Source of the DNA: Sphagnum compactum
Taxonomy: Eukaryota; Bryophyta; Sphagnopsida; Sphagnales
DNA length: 64,000 nucleotides
NCBI GenBank assembly: GCA_965153455.1
Contig: OZ234499.1
Coordinates: 11,838,271 to 11,902,270, forward strand
Direction: 5' to 3'
Numbering within the stretch: the stretch's first letter is position 1; every line of letters starts with the position of its first letter. Position numbers and translations under genes: made by a program. The notes below the pieces were generated by a model. The model saw nothing but the letters and a program-made list of their open reading frames with translations. It was not told where the DNA came from and did no database searches. Of this stretch, positions 23,201 to 34,599 are shown in pieces.

Positions 23201-26200
23201 GAACTTTAGGTTTTTGTGGCTGAAAAATAAAGCAGAGATCAATTTGTTCGAAAATCTTCATAGCTTCAAAGTTGCGGAGGCTTCAGATTTGATCTCTTGG
23301 CTGGATTTCTTAGTAGACAATTTGTTTCTTTGTTTTGGTCAGGGTGTTTATAGACAATGCATTGGTATCCCCATGGGTACTAATTGTGTGGTCTATTTGG
23401 CTAATTTCTATCTCTTTACCTATGAGTTTGATTTCATTAAGTGTCTCTTGAAGAGTAACACATGTCCTGTTGTGCTTCATAGTTTGTCCTTGGTTCGTAG
23501 GTTTGTGGATGATCTTTTTGTTCCTGATTTTCCAGATTTTGAGAACTTCATGTTCCTTAACCAAGACTCTTTTGGTAGTGGCATATACCCGAAAACCTCT
23601 TGAGAGTTGAATTGTACGTCTAAAGGCTTCTCTTGTAATTTCTTGCATCTAACTGTGAGACAGAGTCCTCAAGGTTTATCCTGTGACATTTTTGACAAAC
23701 GCTCTCAACTGGAGTATGCAGGTATTGAAATGACTAGAATGCCTCATGTTCATTCCAATATCTCAACGACTGTGAAGCTGGGGGTTATCAATAGTCAATT
23801 TTACAGATCCTTGAGACTTTGTAGTTGTAAGAAGTTTTTTGTCTTCCAGATGGTCAGTCTTATTGTCTTTCTGAAGGCAAAAGGATACCCTTTAAATGTT
23901 CTTCTAAAGAGATCTAGAGGGTTGGTTCTTAAAGAAAATTCCTGTTTGGAATTTCCGCTTTTGGCATTTTCAGAATGATTTTGCTTTGGGTCTTGTAAGT
24001 GGGGAGCTTCCTGTAAGCCCACTTGTTCTTAGTCTTTCCCTGTTCTTTTCCCTTCCTGACTTTTTTTGTTTCTTTGTCTGGTCTTTGTTGTGGGGTCTGT
24101 TGCTAGCCAGTAGTATGGCTGAGTCTTCCCATTGCTTCCAGAATTGCAGCAGAAACTCAGTTCGTAGGATGGTGCCTGTCACCGGCCTTTACCCACTGTA
24201 GGGAGCTGATGAAGTCAGTGGGGAAGCTGTGATAGTTAAGTCACTATCATACATACTACTGTTGATGGTCCCTGAACAGGTGTGAGACTGGCACTTTGTT
24301 CATACCGGTGTATGTTTTTCGTTTTTTGTTTGTTTTTTCTGTCTTCCATTGTTTGGTTCTTTCTGTGGCTTCCTGAGGAAGTGTTAACCTTGCTGTTTCT
24401 TCTTCATTGTGAGAATGGAGATTTCTCTATCCTTATGAAAGATATTAATATGGATACCTTGCTTTCTTAAGCTCTTGCTTCTCAGCACTACTGTCAAAGC
24501 AATGATGTGTATCAGCTGCAGATCATGAATGAAATTGTGACCTGCCATCCTGTAAGAGTTCTCTGATGCAAGTGTTGTTTGTTTCCACATGATCACAGGA
24601 GTACGATCAGTGAACCCGACTATGCCACCAACTGTGATTCGACGTACACGGAGACACTCACGTACAATGGCATTGCCTCCTCCACAAGCCTCATTATATT
24701 CCATGACTGTGGACACAAAGCAACAACAAGCCCCACACCCTTCGTTCCCTTTTCTCACGCCTCCTCCAAATCCTTCTTGGAGCACTGCGGCAACAGCAGT
24801 AAATGTGTCGTTGACCATTGATGCACAGCAGCAGCAACAACTGTCTCTACAGAGCTCACAGGCTCCTTCTGCTTCCCCCTCCCTGCATCTCTCCAGTCCA
24901 ACCGAGTCTGAGATCCAGGGGAAGAAGATTCATGCCATGAAAGTTGTTCAAGAGGGGAATGATAAAGGCCCAGGTACACCTCCTCGGCAGCCCCTGTGTG
25001 AAAAGAACATGTCTCCAGATAGCAGCTTCCTGAAAGCACTTCAGGAGAATAATGAACATGAGTCTGAACTCATCTCCCTGAGTTCTGTCCAGAAGCCCAT
25101 GGAGAAAGTGCTTGAGTCTAGGTCTCAGAAAGAGAACTGCTCTCCTCCTAAAGGACTCAGGAATTGTCCTCCAAGAAGCAACTTGTCAACGAAACAAAAT
25201 CAAGCTTTGAAAAAGAGAGTTTTGTTGTCTCCAAACTGTACTGTGAGTCCAAAGAAGGTGAAATCTTTGCCAGTCTCTGCAGCAACACTGAAGGGAGCTC
25301 ATCAGTGTTCTCCAGTTCCATTGGTGGTTGCCTCAAAGGACTGTCCTTGCTCATCATTGTGCGCAGAAGATCAGAATAAAGATTTGTTTAGTGCTCCATG
25401 TCCTACTGAAGATCCCAGGATGGAAGCCTGTTCAAAGCTTGGATCTGATCTGGTCTCAATGCTGATTGCTTCACCAGTGATCCAGTCAACAAATTCAGCA
25501 TGGATACTGCCAGAAACAACTCACAGAGACTTGCCATCAATTCATGGCAGCTCTGCAGACTTGGACCCCACATCATGTCTCTCAACACGCGAATCAGCTC
25601 TTGACAAGGACCTGGGAGTCTCAACATTTGATTTGATAGAAAGAGGTGATAGCCAAGGCTGCAGGGAAAATGAACAGATGTCTGAGCCTCTTATATCCAT
25701 TGATGATATCCTGGAGTGGGATGGATGCTGCTTTAGTGACCTCATGAGTGGCATGCTTTCAGACAGCATGCAAGGATCATTTTCACGTGTAGAAGATGAC
25801 CTACCAGACCCTTGCAACTCAAGCAGGTCTTCTTCTCTATGTCCTCACTTTTGTCTCAAGAAGGCTATTGTGTTTCTCATTCTTATTCTTTGTGGCTCCT
25901 TTCTATCTGATATTGTACTGTCCTTCCAGCATGGGGTTTCTGTGTGCTCTTTTCTATTCTTCCCTTTTTCCTCTTTGTATATATTGATCTGCTAACCTGT
26001 TTTGTTTTGTATCTTATGCCAATTCTTATTACTGGAAGTTGACAACCTTCTTGGGCTGTGCAGAAGTCTCACAACACCAGACAGGTTTGAATACAACTGT
26101 CTGGTGGATGCCTTTGATTATGAAGGTCACCTACCCCAGCTTTCAGGTGCAGTTGACAACAAGAACACATATTCAGGTAAAGCACTAATTTTCAGTTTCA

Positions 26201-26377
26201 ATCTTGCACCACACCCAAAAGGTCTGATGATTATGTAGGGGTGGGCAAGGTGCTGTGATTTGATGCTTTGTGAATCATACAAAAGTGTCTTCAGGGCTGC
26301 AAACATCCAACATGGTTTTTGTGGGCCTTTTGTGACTATATGCAGGCATCACTTCACAAGGCATTGGGCCTGCATAG
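20273..26377 (+). CDS. LisH-domain protein of unknown function, six exons
   Basis: Exons: 20273-20446; 20582 (or 20528)-20828; 21105-21236; 24599-25826; 26064-26176; 26346-26377. Phases agree across all junctions, giving 641 residues (659 with the earlier exon-2 acceptor). Exon 1 carries a LisH-like motif, AAYVVESYLLKNHYHRSLAE. Exon 2 encodes a helical, probably coiled-coil stretch (ILDECIALRVEQREYV...MQELLASYQ). Exon 3 ends in SSSSPPG and joins exon 4 at VRSVNPTMPPTVIRRTRR. Exon 4 is long and low-complexity, with polar runs, a KENCSPPKG segment and an acidic LISIDDILEW segment. Plants have a LisH family with this same order (LisH, coiled-coil, SPP..P..RRT, SP-rich middle, acidic end), whose function I do not know. 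LisH domains usually mediate dimerisation. The exon-3 donor (GTTGCT) is weak and the exon-2 acceptor uncertain. The gene converges on the Aux/IAA gene. Confidence 0.78.
21237..24598 (+). mobile_element. Penelope-like (RT-bearing) retroelement within intron 3 of the LisH gene
   Basis: Intron 3 is 3.36 kb, against about 0.1-0.3 kb for the other introns, and nearly all of it is one decayed retroelement in the host's sense orientation. It contributes no exon: the exon 3 and exon 4 phases join correctly without it. Exact element ends and a target-site duplication could not be fixed; the coding part starts near 21,284 and the tail reaches at least 24,450. The tail contains a 7-bp hairpin, TGATAGT/ACTATCA, at about 24,229-24,248. 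No GIY-YIG endonuclease motif was seen. Confidence 0.65.
21284..23978 (+). pseudogene. Reverse transcriptase ORF of the intronic Penelope-like element (broken)
   Basis: The reading continues through three frames: 21,284-21,357, then 21,403-22,440, then 22,443-23,978, with an in-frame TGA at 23,601-23,603. So it has at least two frameshifts and one stop. Before the RT it has a CxCFCFPSF...HGHVISANVNIL segment (about 22,215-22,290). A CNNFVFVCKKFY motif lies near 22,600. RT hallmarks follow: FDFSTLYTKI (about 23,065), GIPMGTNC (about 23,360) and FVDD (23,502-23,513). Then come FDKRSQ and MPHVHSNIS (about 23,690-23,760). This order matches an RT group in animals and plants with IPMGTNCAPL and RYIDD motifs that I associate with Penelope-like elements. 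The exact clade is uncertain. It is not expressible as one protein. Confidence 0.68.
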
Positions 26378-28080
26378 GAAGTCAAGAAGTGTAATACATC
26401 CTTCACAACATTCTCCAAACTTACTGGCAAGAAGCGGCAGTGGTAACTCTATAGTTAGTCTGGCAGCATCTTGACAGGACTGTGAATAGGACGCCCCAAT
26501 ACCTCCATATGATCTTTAGTGTCTAAATAGTCTGACATCTTTCTAGCTTGTTTTGAGCCGGTAGAATTCATAGTTTGGTATGCCCCAGATCTTTTTGTCA
26601 GGTACATAATGATGTAACCATACATGAGCTCCCTTTACAAAGTGGTGCTGAATTGGCATGACTGGCAGTTCTTTGTCCTGACAATCCATTGATATTGATT
26701 GGTAGGACGCCTGAAGCACATTTGGCCAAGATGTCCATGCTATGTAGGTAGTTTCTGTCACCCTAAATAGATGAACCCTTGTCATAGTGGGTGGGTGGGG
26801 GTTTACAGCACTCTGCATAGTTTCTCTGAGTTGAGTTGAGTGCCAGTCTCAGATTAAGTTTTATTTTTTAAAGAGAGCCCTGATGTGACACTGTGAATTG
26901 TATCCCATGTCCTAAAGGCCAGATGGAAGGAAATTGTTTACTGGGTTACAACAGTTTTTCTTCCAGTGTGAGGGAGTTGACATCAACTCTTTTTAACCTC
27001 TTTTTAACCAGTTGAGGGAGCCTGGAGGTTTTAGGATCCTGCATCAAAACTAAATCAAACCAGGACACTATTGTTAGACTAACATGAGGAACATTGACAG
27101 TGCCTCAGTCTGCTTTCAGTTTTCTTTGTTCTTTTTAGATCTCCATTTAGCAGCTTTTGTATGGATGTCCAGCAGAAAGCGGTGAGTTTGTATATTCAAG
27201 ATCTGGATATTCTTTTGACATTCTTGTTCATGACCTCATATGCAATCCGTTTGTGAACATGATGTCTTTGTACTCTGTGGATTAAGTTTGCGATCCACAT
27301 GTTACAGATTATGGGCTAGTATTATGGACATCATTGCAATTTATTAGTCAGTTGAATGGAGTTTTCCTGTATGTTTTGTTGCTGTGGCAGTCCCGAAAAC
27401 TGATCCCTGTGCAATTTGTTTGTGGAATCCTGTATTAGTGTCATGGTGCAATTGAAGGTCAACTGGATGCTTCGGATCATCATCAAACCTGAGATCATAC
27501 TATTATCACCCAGGTTAGTAAATCTCAGTGAAGAGAAACTCCACTTCTCAACTACTGTTATCTATTTGTAAAGTGTAGTTGTAAAGTAAAGTTTGTAAAC
27601 TGAGCATCTACTTGCATCTACATACCTAGCAGCCACCTACTACTCTACTTACGTACCTACCTATTACATTTTTTTCTTTTTTGCAAGATTGGTTACTGAG
27701 GTCAATCTTGATGTCAACTCAGTTGGGGTTCATCTGCAACACCTAGTTTCCTTCCTACCTACTTGTAACCTACCTATGAGGCCTTGTACATATAGAATGC
27801 AAGTAACTATTATGTAAGTAGAACACTATTCACACTTGATGTTAATTTGATTGTAATACCGTGCTTTGAAGAGTAAAGAAGTGGTTTTGCAATCTCTAGA
27901 GCTATCTATAGAAGTAAAAGCATAGTTGCATCTACAAAGGAGTTAATTTGATGCTACCTTCTCTTTTGAGATGCCATTGAAAACCAAGAACAGACTTATG
28001 TAAATTGACCAGCACAAAAGTCTTCAATCTACAACCGAAAAAACATAGAAGGGGAAGCAGAAATGGAGTCCAAGATGTGC
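26378..28080 (+). other. 3' flank and probable untranslated region of the LisH gene
   Basis: It follows the TAG stop. Composition remains closer to genic DNA than to the AT-rich intergenic blocks, so a long 3' untranslated region, possibly reaching about 27.9 kb, is plausible. No second coding unit was found. A degenerate CTACCTA/TACCTACC tract lies at about 27,620-27,780. Confidence 0.4.
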
Positions 28081-28720
28081 AGTATTTCTTCACATGCTGA
28101 AACGATAGGTACCAACTCCATCCAATTTAAACTGAAGCAAGTGAAAAACATGAATAAAGTTTATTACAAGGTTGTATACACATGTTTTGAAACAATAATA
28201 ATTTTGCAAGGTTTCTATGGATGTGGGTAATTCTATAAATAAAGCTCCTTGAATACAACGCAATTTACACCACCTTTCCAATTGCTCCATAACAAATTGC
28301 ATGCGTGCATCGATTGACCAATGAGTGATAGGTTTATACACTACATTGATAGTGGACTAAACCTCTAGAAAAACACGAGAAGTGATGAATCTACCATTGA
28401 CAAACAACTCTTTAAAAATTAAAAGATTGATGATGCCTTGTGCAAGCTTTCTAATGTTACAAAGATGTTGTAAGAATGTAATGGACACATGTGAAGACTT
28501 TTGCACAAATGATGGATTGACGACCGTCATCAAAGTCCGAGGAATTTTTGTTGATTTGTATATCAAGTACAAGTTGTAACAACCTAGTGAAAATGGACAC
28601 ACCAAATTGCAAGGATTTGTTAACCACCCATGACAACAAATCAAAAGCCAACCAATAGATGATGGTAACATATTCAACGTACGATAGAGTAATGTGACAT
28701 AACAATTATACATCTTGAAA
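28081..28720 (-). other. Unrecognised minus-strand open frames
   Basis: Two adjacent minus-strand frames (28,341-28,090 and 28,713-28,357) are open for about 83 and 118 codons and lie in different frames. They contain no motif I can name, no convincing splice link and only weak coding character. They could be a decayed transposon. Confidence 0.2.
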
Positions 28721-28897
28721 ATGTATCATGCAAGCTATCTATCTACAAAAACATGTGGAGACAACAAGACAAAACAACAAGTAAGCTTGATAGAGTAATG
28801 TGACATAACAATTATACATCTTGAAAATGTATCATGCAAGCTATCTATCTACAAAAACATGTGGAGACAACAAGAAGACAAAACAACAAGTAAGCTT
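28683..28897. repeat. Tandem duplication, 106-bp period
   Basis: The segment beginning GATAGAGTAATGTGACATAA occurs at 28,683 and again at 28,789. Each copy carries CATCTTGAAAATGTATCATG and the ending AACAACAAGTAAGCTT. The copies are almost identical apart from a few bases inserted in the second. Confidence 0.9.
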
Positions 28898-29982
28898 ACA
28901 ATGAAACGCACTGACATTGTAGTAGTAAAAAAAAGGTTTGAAACAAAGAAACAAAGAATTGATTTTTTTTAAAAACACACAATGTATCAAGAAAAAGACA
29001 AAAAATGAAGAAAACAGAGCAAGCCTCCAATTAAACAAATGAAAGAGGGAAAAAAAAGAAAAAAAAACAGAACAAAATCCAAAGTAACAAACTTGTAGAA
29101 ACTTGTAGTGCACAAACTCAATGAAAACCTACAAAGTACAAACAAAAGCAAATCAACTACAAGGGGCAAAAGCACAACAAGGTAAACAACTGCAAGTGCA
29201 AAACACCCAAACAAAGCAACTACAATCAACTAACTACAAAGCCCATGGAAAAAACAAGCATAAAGCACAACAAAAATTACATATGCAAAGCACAAAGAAA
29301 ACAACTAACTAGCTACAGGCAGAAAACAAAAGCATGCAAAGAAAACATCTACAAATGCAAAGAAAAGCAAAAGGAAGAAGAATAAGGAGGAGGAAGGTAA
29401 AAATGCTAATTGTGTAAAATGATTGTTTTGCCTTTGTCTCTTCTCTTCCTATGTGAATCAGAAACCTTATGCAATGGTAGAAAGGTAAAGGGCTAATTCA
29501 GCAATAGCTTTACCTTGAGCCTTTTGGTGTGGAATGTCCACATTGTTTTTAAGTTAGCACTAGACTAGCTTAACCTTCCTGCCAATGCTAGACTCAACTA
29601 ATCCTAATGAGTTAGACTCAACACCTAACTATAACAATGCTAACACTAGTGTGAATGTGGTGTTTTTACGCATGGAAAAAGGTAAGGCATTTGGTTGGTT
29701 AGTAGGTAGATAGGTAGGTAGGTAGGTAGGTAGGTAATAGACATGTTGATGGTTAGTACATAGCTAATCGGAGTTAGTTATGGTTAGGTACAGGACTGGA
29801 ACAAGAATGAAAAAAGTGTTTTTCTGTCCACATGTCATCCATCCATCTTGCATGGTGTATGCTGGTTCACTCTGGCCACACTGATGGGGGGCTGTTGGTG
29901 GGTGCTGGCTGCACTGATGGGCTGTTGGTTCCCCTTGTGGTGCCACTGTTGCAACAATGACATAAGATGATGATGCACCTGC

Positions 29983-30017
<35 letters not shown>

Positions 30018-30193
30018 TTGCTGCTGTTACAGCACTAAATTGTCTGGCATTTGTAATACAGAGGGATGGGCAGCCCACTTCTACTGAGATCCATTATGTT
30101 GTCTAGTGTTGTCATGCAGCTGCTGTTGCACTACTGTCGTTGTTGTCATCTCCAATGACACATCATCACGAGTAAGGTCGTCGTGCCTTTTTT
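28898..30193. repeat. Low-complexity block: A-rich tract, TAGG run, CTG run
   Basis: From 28,920 to 29,400 the plus strand is A- and AAC-rich, with the phrases AACTACAA and GCAAAAGCACAACAA recurring. At 29,699-29,745 there is a run of GTAG/TAGG units. At 29,984-30,028 there is an interrupted CTG/TTG run. No coding sequence is supported; the long frames here simply translate the repeats. Confidence 0.6.
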
Positions 30194-30363
30194 CCCATTT
30201 CCAGTTTTCTAAATGAAAAAATCATTTCCATTTCTCTTTGATTGAAGATGACCCAATAAAAATCTAAGCAAAGTTCCACCCATTTCCAGTTTTCTAAATG
30301 AAAAATTCATTTCCATTTCTCTTTGATTGAAGATGACCCAATCAAAATCTAAAGCGAAGTTCC
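30194..30363. repeat. Tandem duplication, 85-bp period
   Basis: Units start at 30,194 and 30,279 with CCCATTTCCAGTTTTCTAAA and share TTGATTGAAGATGACCCAAT. They differ at a handful of positions. The pair lies in the gap between the convergent LisH and Aux/IAA genes. Confidence 0.9.
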
Positions 30364-31320
30364 TTCCAGACGAGTCCAGCGTCCGCACTTGAGAGAGATA
30401 TGTAACAAAACAGTAGTTGCATGAAAATGCAAAAGTGACTCGCAAGGATCATCAAACAGCATCTGATAGAAGATGGTAAGAAAACTGTCTTGACCTCAAA
30501 TCATTTGTCCCCATTGTTGATATTTTTGGATTAAAGTTCATGGTCTCACCAACTGAGTTCATGTGCATCTCCAAGAACCTTCATAGGTAGGTTGTTACAT
30601 GTTTTACAGTTTACACAAATGACTGAATTTTGCAATTGAGATCATCATCCAACTAACTAACTACGAGGTTCCTTGCTTGCTAATTGAAAGTCAGGGACAA
30701 TGTAGTAGAGAACATAAAAAGACAATTAAGTGGTGGGTAGCCGTAGAATTTCACATAGTTTGAAAGAACACTGTTGTTGCTTGACAACAAAGGTTATCTT
30801 TTAAAAGTGATACATGGAAACGCTCTCTACCTGCAGACTATTATTTAGTACTAACCTTAGAGCTGATTAAAGGAGAGTGGGAAAGTAGGAGAGGATTGGG
30901 TCTCATTGGAGAACCAACCCAGGTTCTCCAATGCAAAAATAAAGAGCACATATATACTAGTGCCTTCTGCAAATTTAAGTAAATTTGTTGGTTTATAACC
31001 TCGCAGTCAAAAGCCAATGTGTCTCTTGCCTCCTTTTCCCTCTTTTACAAGCAGAGGCAAAACATTTAGTAGGAGGAGGACAAAAAAATTTAATTTGATG
31101 ACAACAAACTTCCAACGGAATGGTGGTCTTCATTTCTTTTCTTGCATTTTCTTGCTTCGTGTCTTTTCTCCCTTTCAAGCCTCAAATTCTTGCATCATGT
31201 CTTCTCTCCCTTCTGTTCAAGCCTTGTTCTTCCAATAGAGACTTAAGCAGAATTTGTTGTGCCTAAAAAGATTTCTTCTGTTTTCTCCCCTTGATAAAAT
31301 CCTTCCATGTTGCGAATCTT
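30364..31320 (-). other. 3' flank of the Aux/IAA gene
   Basis: This lies downstream of the Aux/IAA stop codon on the minus strand. It probably contains the 3' untranslated region. A polyadenylation signal could not be singled out among several A/T-rich hexamers. No other gene is seen. Confidence 0.4.
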
Positions 31321-34300
31321 TCACACCACATCCAGCTGTGAACTCATAGTATTGTCTCCACCTCTTTGAGCTGCAAAGAAGAAGAAAACCACACTAACAG
31401 AATTAGTGAAAGGAGTAGTAGTTCATAAAACAGTTGATGAAAATAGGTTTCCTATGGTTCCTACACTAACACACACTGTTATGTACAGGGCTATGTCCAG
31501 GAAGGTGGCAGCAGAAGCTGCAAAATTGCTCACCTATATCAACACCCTTCATTATCCGCAGCCTTCGTACAATAGTTGTAAACATCCTGCAAAGACAACA
31601 AACAAGGGCAAGCTTTTCAGTTAGTTTCCAAGCAAGGGGGACTCCACACTTGTTCAGTCTGTGAAAATTAGAACACAGAGTTGGAATCCGCTTAAAAAAC
31701 ACGGGGTTGTAACCAGCTGTAAGCAAGCAAGCAATCTGGAGCACACAGAGAGAGACTTACTCCCATGGTACATCACCAACAAGCATATGATCACTGTCAC
31801 AGTCCTCATATGTGAGCACATATTCAGAGTTGTGCAAGAAGTTGAGCTTCCGGCTACAAGTTGAAGAAGAGACCCCAGTGTTGCCTCCAGTGAAGCTTTG
31901 TGGACCACCAATGGGTTGCCCTGCACCATATTCGTAAAGTTTCTATCAATCAGACATTGGCGGCCAAAAAGGGGAGACATAAAACTCTCTCTTGTTCACG
32001 TAACACTTTCTAGCAGTAGGAATTCAGATGTACAATGAGGGCAAAGTGCGCCAGGCGGAGAGAGGCATTACCAATGAATTGTTGGAACATATCCTCCAGA
32101 GCATATTTCAGCTTGTCATAGCTGTTATGTGCAGTAAGGTCTACTTTGCGTCCAATTGGAAGGCCATCCATGTACACCTTCACAAGGAATGAGGTTTGTG
32201 ATGGTGTTGCACCACCATTTGCTGGAGGTGTTGGTGTAGTCATCATCCCCACAGAAGTGGGCGCCAGAGGATTTGTTGTTGTTGTTGGCCTTGGCTGTCT
32301 TTCCTGGGGTGATGGTGGTGCAGACCTGGGTGGTTGCTGTTGGAAAACAAGTGCATTTCTGCGGAAGTTTCTCACAGGTGGCCACCCTACTACCACCGGT
32401 GCTTGTCTGGATAACAAGCAAAAAGAGATATGCAAAAGTCTTAATTAGCTCAAGAGCATAATAAACATCAAAAAACAATCATCAATCAGATCCCATTGTC
32501 TATGATGACATTTGCAGAGAGAAATCTGCAATCTCCACAACACTCTGAAGGTAACACTGAAAACAATGAGTCTGGTTATGAGGCTATGTGTTTTATTTAC
32601 CTAGGAGGTGCAGTGGTAGGAGCAGCAGCTTCTTTCACAGCTATTGCTGGTGGCTGTTTGTTGGGAGATGGATGCTTGGTGAACTCAGAAGAAGCCACAG
32701 CTGTGAAAGAAGCTTCCTCGAGCTTCTTGGGTGGTAAAGAAGAAGAAGAAAATGAGTCCCATGTCTTTGGATTAGCCTCTGCACTTGCATCAGTCGCCCT
32801 GTTGCTCATCAGTTGTGGCAGTGGCCCTCTTGAAGCAGCAAGCTGTGGCTGTGGGTGGAAAGTTCCAAATAACCCACCTGGTTGCTCCCGAGTCTGCAGC
32901 TGCTGCTGCTGCCAGGAGGAGGAAGAAGAAGTTGGCAGTGGTGGCAGCAGAGGCTTCATGTTGCAAGGATATATTATGTTGGGTGAGGGATATTGTTGTG
33001 CTCCCAGTTGCTTGGGTTTCTGAGACACCATCTCAGTGCCATTGTAAGGAAATCTGCTCCGTGTATTTCCTGCTGCTGCTACAGAAGAAGAAGAAGAAGA
33101 AGTGTGAGATGGTGGTGGCGGTGGTGGTGCAGCAGCAGTCATAGCTCTGCTGCCCTCAACGACAGCAGCTTCATGGGGGCAGCAGCAGCAGCAGGAGTGT
33201 GGCACATGTGGGTGTTGTTGATGTTGTTGCAGTCCACCAAACCGATAGTGGCCATTGTTCTCTCCAGTCTCTCCCTTGCCAATCAGCATGCTTTCTTGGG
33301 TCTCCTCCTCCTGCTGCTGCTGCTGCTGCTGTGGAGGAGCTTCATGCAAGTGTTGTTGCAAAGGAGGCGGTGGGTTACCTTGCTGCTGATTGCTTCGAGA
33401 TTGTTGGGTGTTGTTGTTGATGTTGTTGTTATCCTCCTCCATTGCTGCTGAGCCTTCCGAGACGTGAAACAACTTTTTCTTGTCTGCTGCAGCTGCAACT
33501 TGCTCAATCCGATTGCAGCCGCGGTTGTTGGGTACCAAACTGATGCCCAAGTTTAGGGTTTCGTCACATCCTTGCTGCTGCTCTCTCTGGAGCTCTTCCC
33601 CGTTCCATTTCTCGCTGTTGGGAAATGAACGGAAAGAGCCAGTAGTAGTTCTGGCCCTGTCCGCGGAAGTTGCTGCCGCTACTACCCGGTCAGAAGCAGC
33701 AGCAGCAGCAGCAGCTGGTTGCTGGCTGCTTGCTTGAGCTTTGTCAAGCCCAGCAGCAGCAAAAGGTTCAAGTTCGTCTGTGCTGCAAGTCATCGGCTCC
33801 CGTCCATCTTTAGCACATCTACCGGACTCCCGATGCTGGGGGCGTGGACCCAATCGAAGCTCCGTGGCACCCAAGTTCAAGTTCAGCCCCTCCTCCCGCA
33901 CGACACCTTTCTCGCTCTCCTTGCTGCACGACGGCGAGTGCAGCACAGTACGAAAACAAGAAGAAGAAGAAGGAAGAGGAGAAGGAGAAGAAGACGAAGA
34001 AACCTCCGACGACAGACCAATGTAGTCTTGCTCCCTCAAAACAACAGTCGTCGTCGTCGTCCCACTCCGGTCGTCATCACTACCACACATACTGTTGTCA
34101 GCCTCACAGGCACTACCAGCAGCATTCAAACCATTCTGCAGCTGCTGCTTCTTATGAGAAACGCTACCGAAACTCGCAGCAGCATTTTCCTCATTCTCAG
34201 CAACACCCACAGAACCAGATTCTTCACTCCCACTCATACGCGACTCACTTCTTCGTCTACTTCTTCTTCTTCTTCCTCTTCTTCGCATGGCTACTTCTTC

Positions 34301-34336
34301 TTCTACTGGAGCCACAGAAGACATCATCATCATCAT
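31321..34336 (-). CDS. IAA: Aux/IAA auxin co-repressor, complete, five exons
   Basis: Exons (minus strand): 34336-32601, 32406-32072, 31920-31761, 31586-31534, 31370-31321. All have GT-AG borders and matching phases, giving 777 residues from the first ATG of an ATG run; an alternative start is 34,237. Domain I: LNLNL at 151-155 with TELRLG at 158-163, the EAR motif that recruits TOPLESS co-repressors. It is preceded by DYIGLS at 104-109. A second EAR-like LNLGISL lies at 261-267. Domain [12 protein letters not shown], degron core GWPPV at 586-590, bound by TIR1/AFB F-box proteins with auxin. PB1 (III/IV): [19 protein letters not shown] from 651, then [20 protein letters not shown] and EMF...VRRLRIMKG, keeping the basic Lys and the acidic OPCA cluster. 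Nuclear repressor of ARF factors. It is far longer than typical 200-350-residue angiosperm members because of Gln/Ser/Pro/Ala runs in exon 1. Odd features: LGPRP in place of LGLPG and DHM in place of DWM. Confidence 0.93.
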
Positions 34337-34560
34337 AAACACCCAACTCCTCCTCCTCCTCCTCCTCCTTTTCCTTCTCCTCCTCCGCTGCGGCGTCTCA
34401 TTCGGGAAAAAAAACGAAAACACCCAGCTCCTTCACAAAACCTTTCTTCAATTAAAACCAAGTTCTATTCCTGCTGCTGCTACTGAACAGGAAGAGCGAG
34501 AAGCTTTCCCTTGTTGCAACTCCTTCGAATACTGCGACACCCGCGACGACACCGTCTCTC

Positions 34561-34599
<39 letters not shown>

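Noticed and set aside
24384-24818. 144-codon minus-strand ORF
   Set aside because: It overlaps the PLE tail and exon 4 of the LisH gene in antisense and has no recognisable motif.
29764-30078. Ala-rich minus-strand ORF of 104 codons
   Set aside because: Its Ala tract is a translated CTG microsatellite; no conserved sequence surrounds it.
32496-33451. Plus-strand ORFs of 119-175 codons opposite Aux/IAA exon 1
   Set aside because: They are antisense shadows of the CTG/GCT-rich coding repeats in the Aux/IAA exon.
34337-34423. Extension of the Aux/IAA frame upstream to 34,423
   Set aside because: That position is GTG, not ATG; the added residues are an Arg repeat, so the first ATG at 34,336 is preferred.
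33719-34486. 255-codon plus-strand ORF rich in Arg and Ser
   Set aside because: It is the complement of the same Aux/IAA exon and consists of translated simple repeats; there is no domain.
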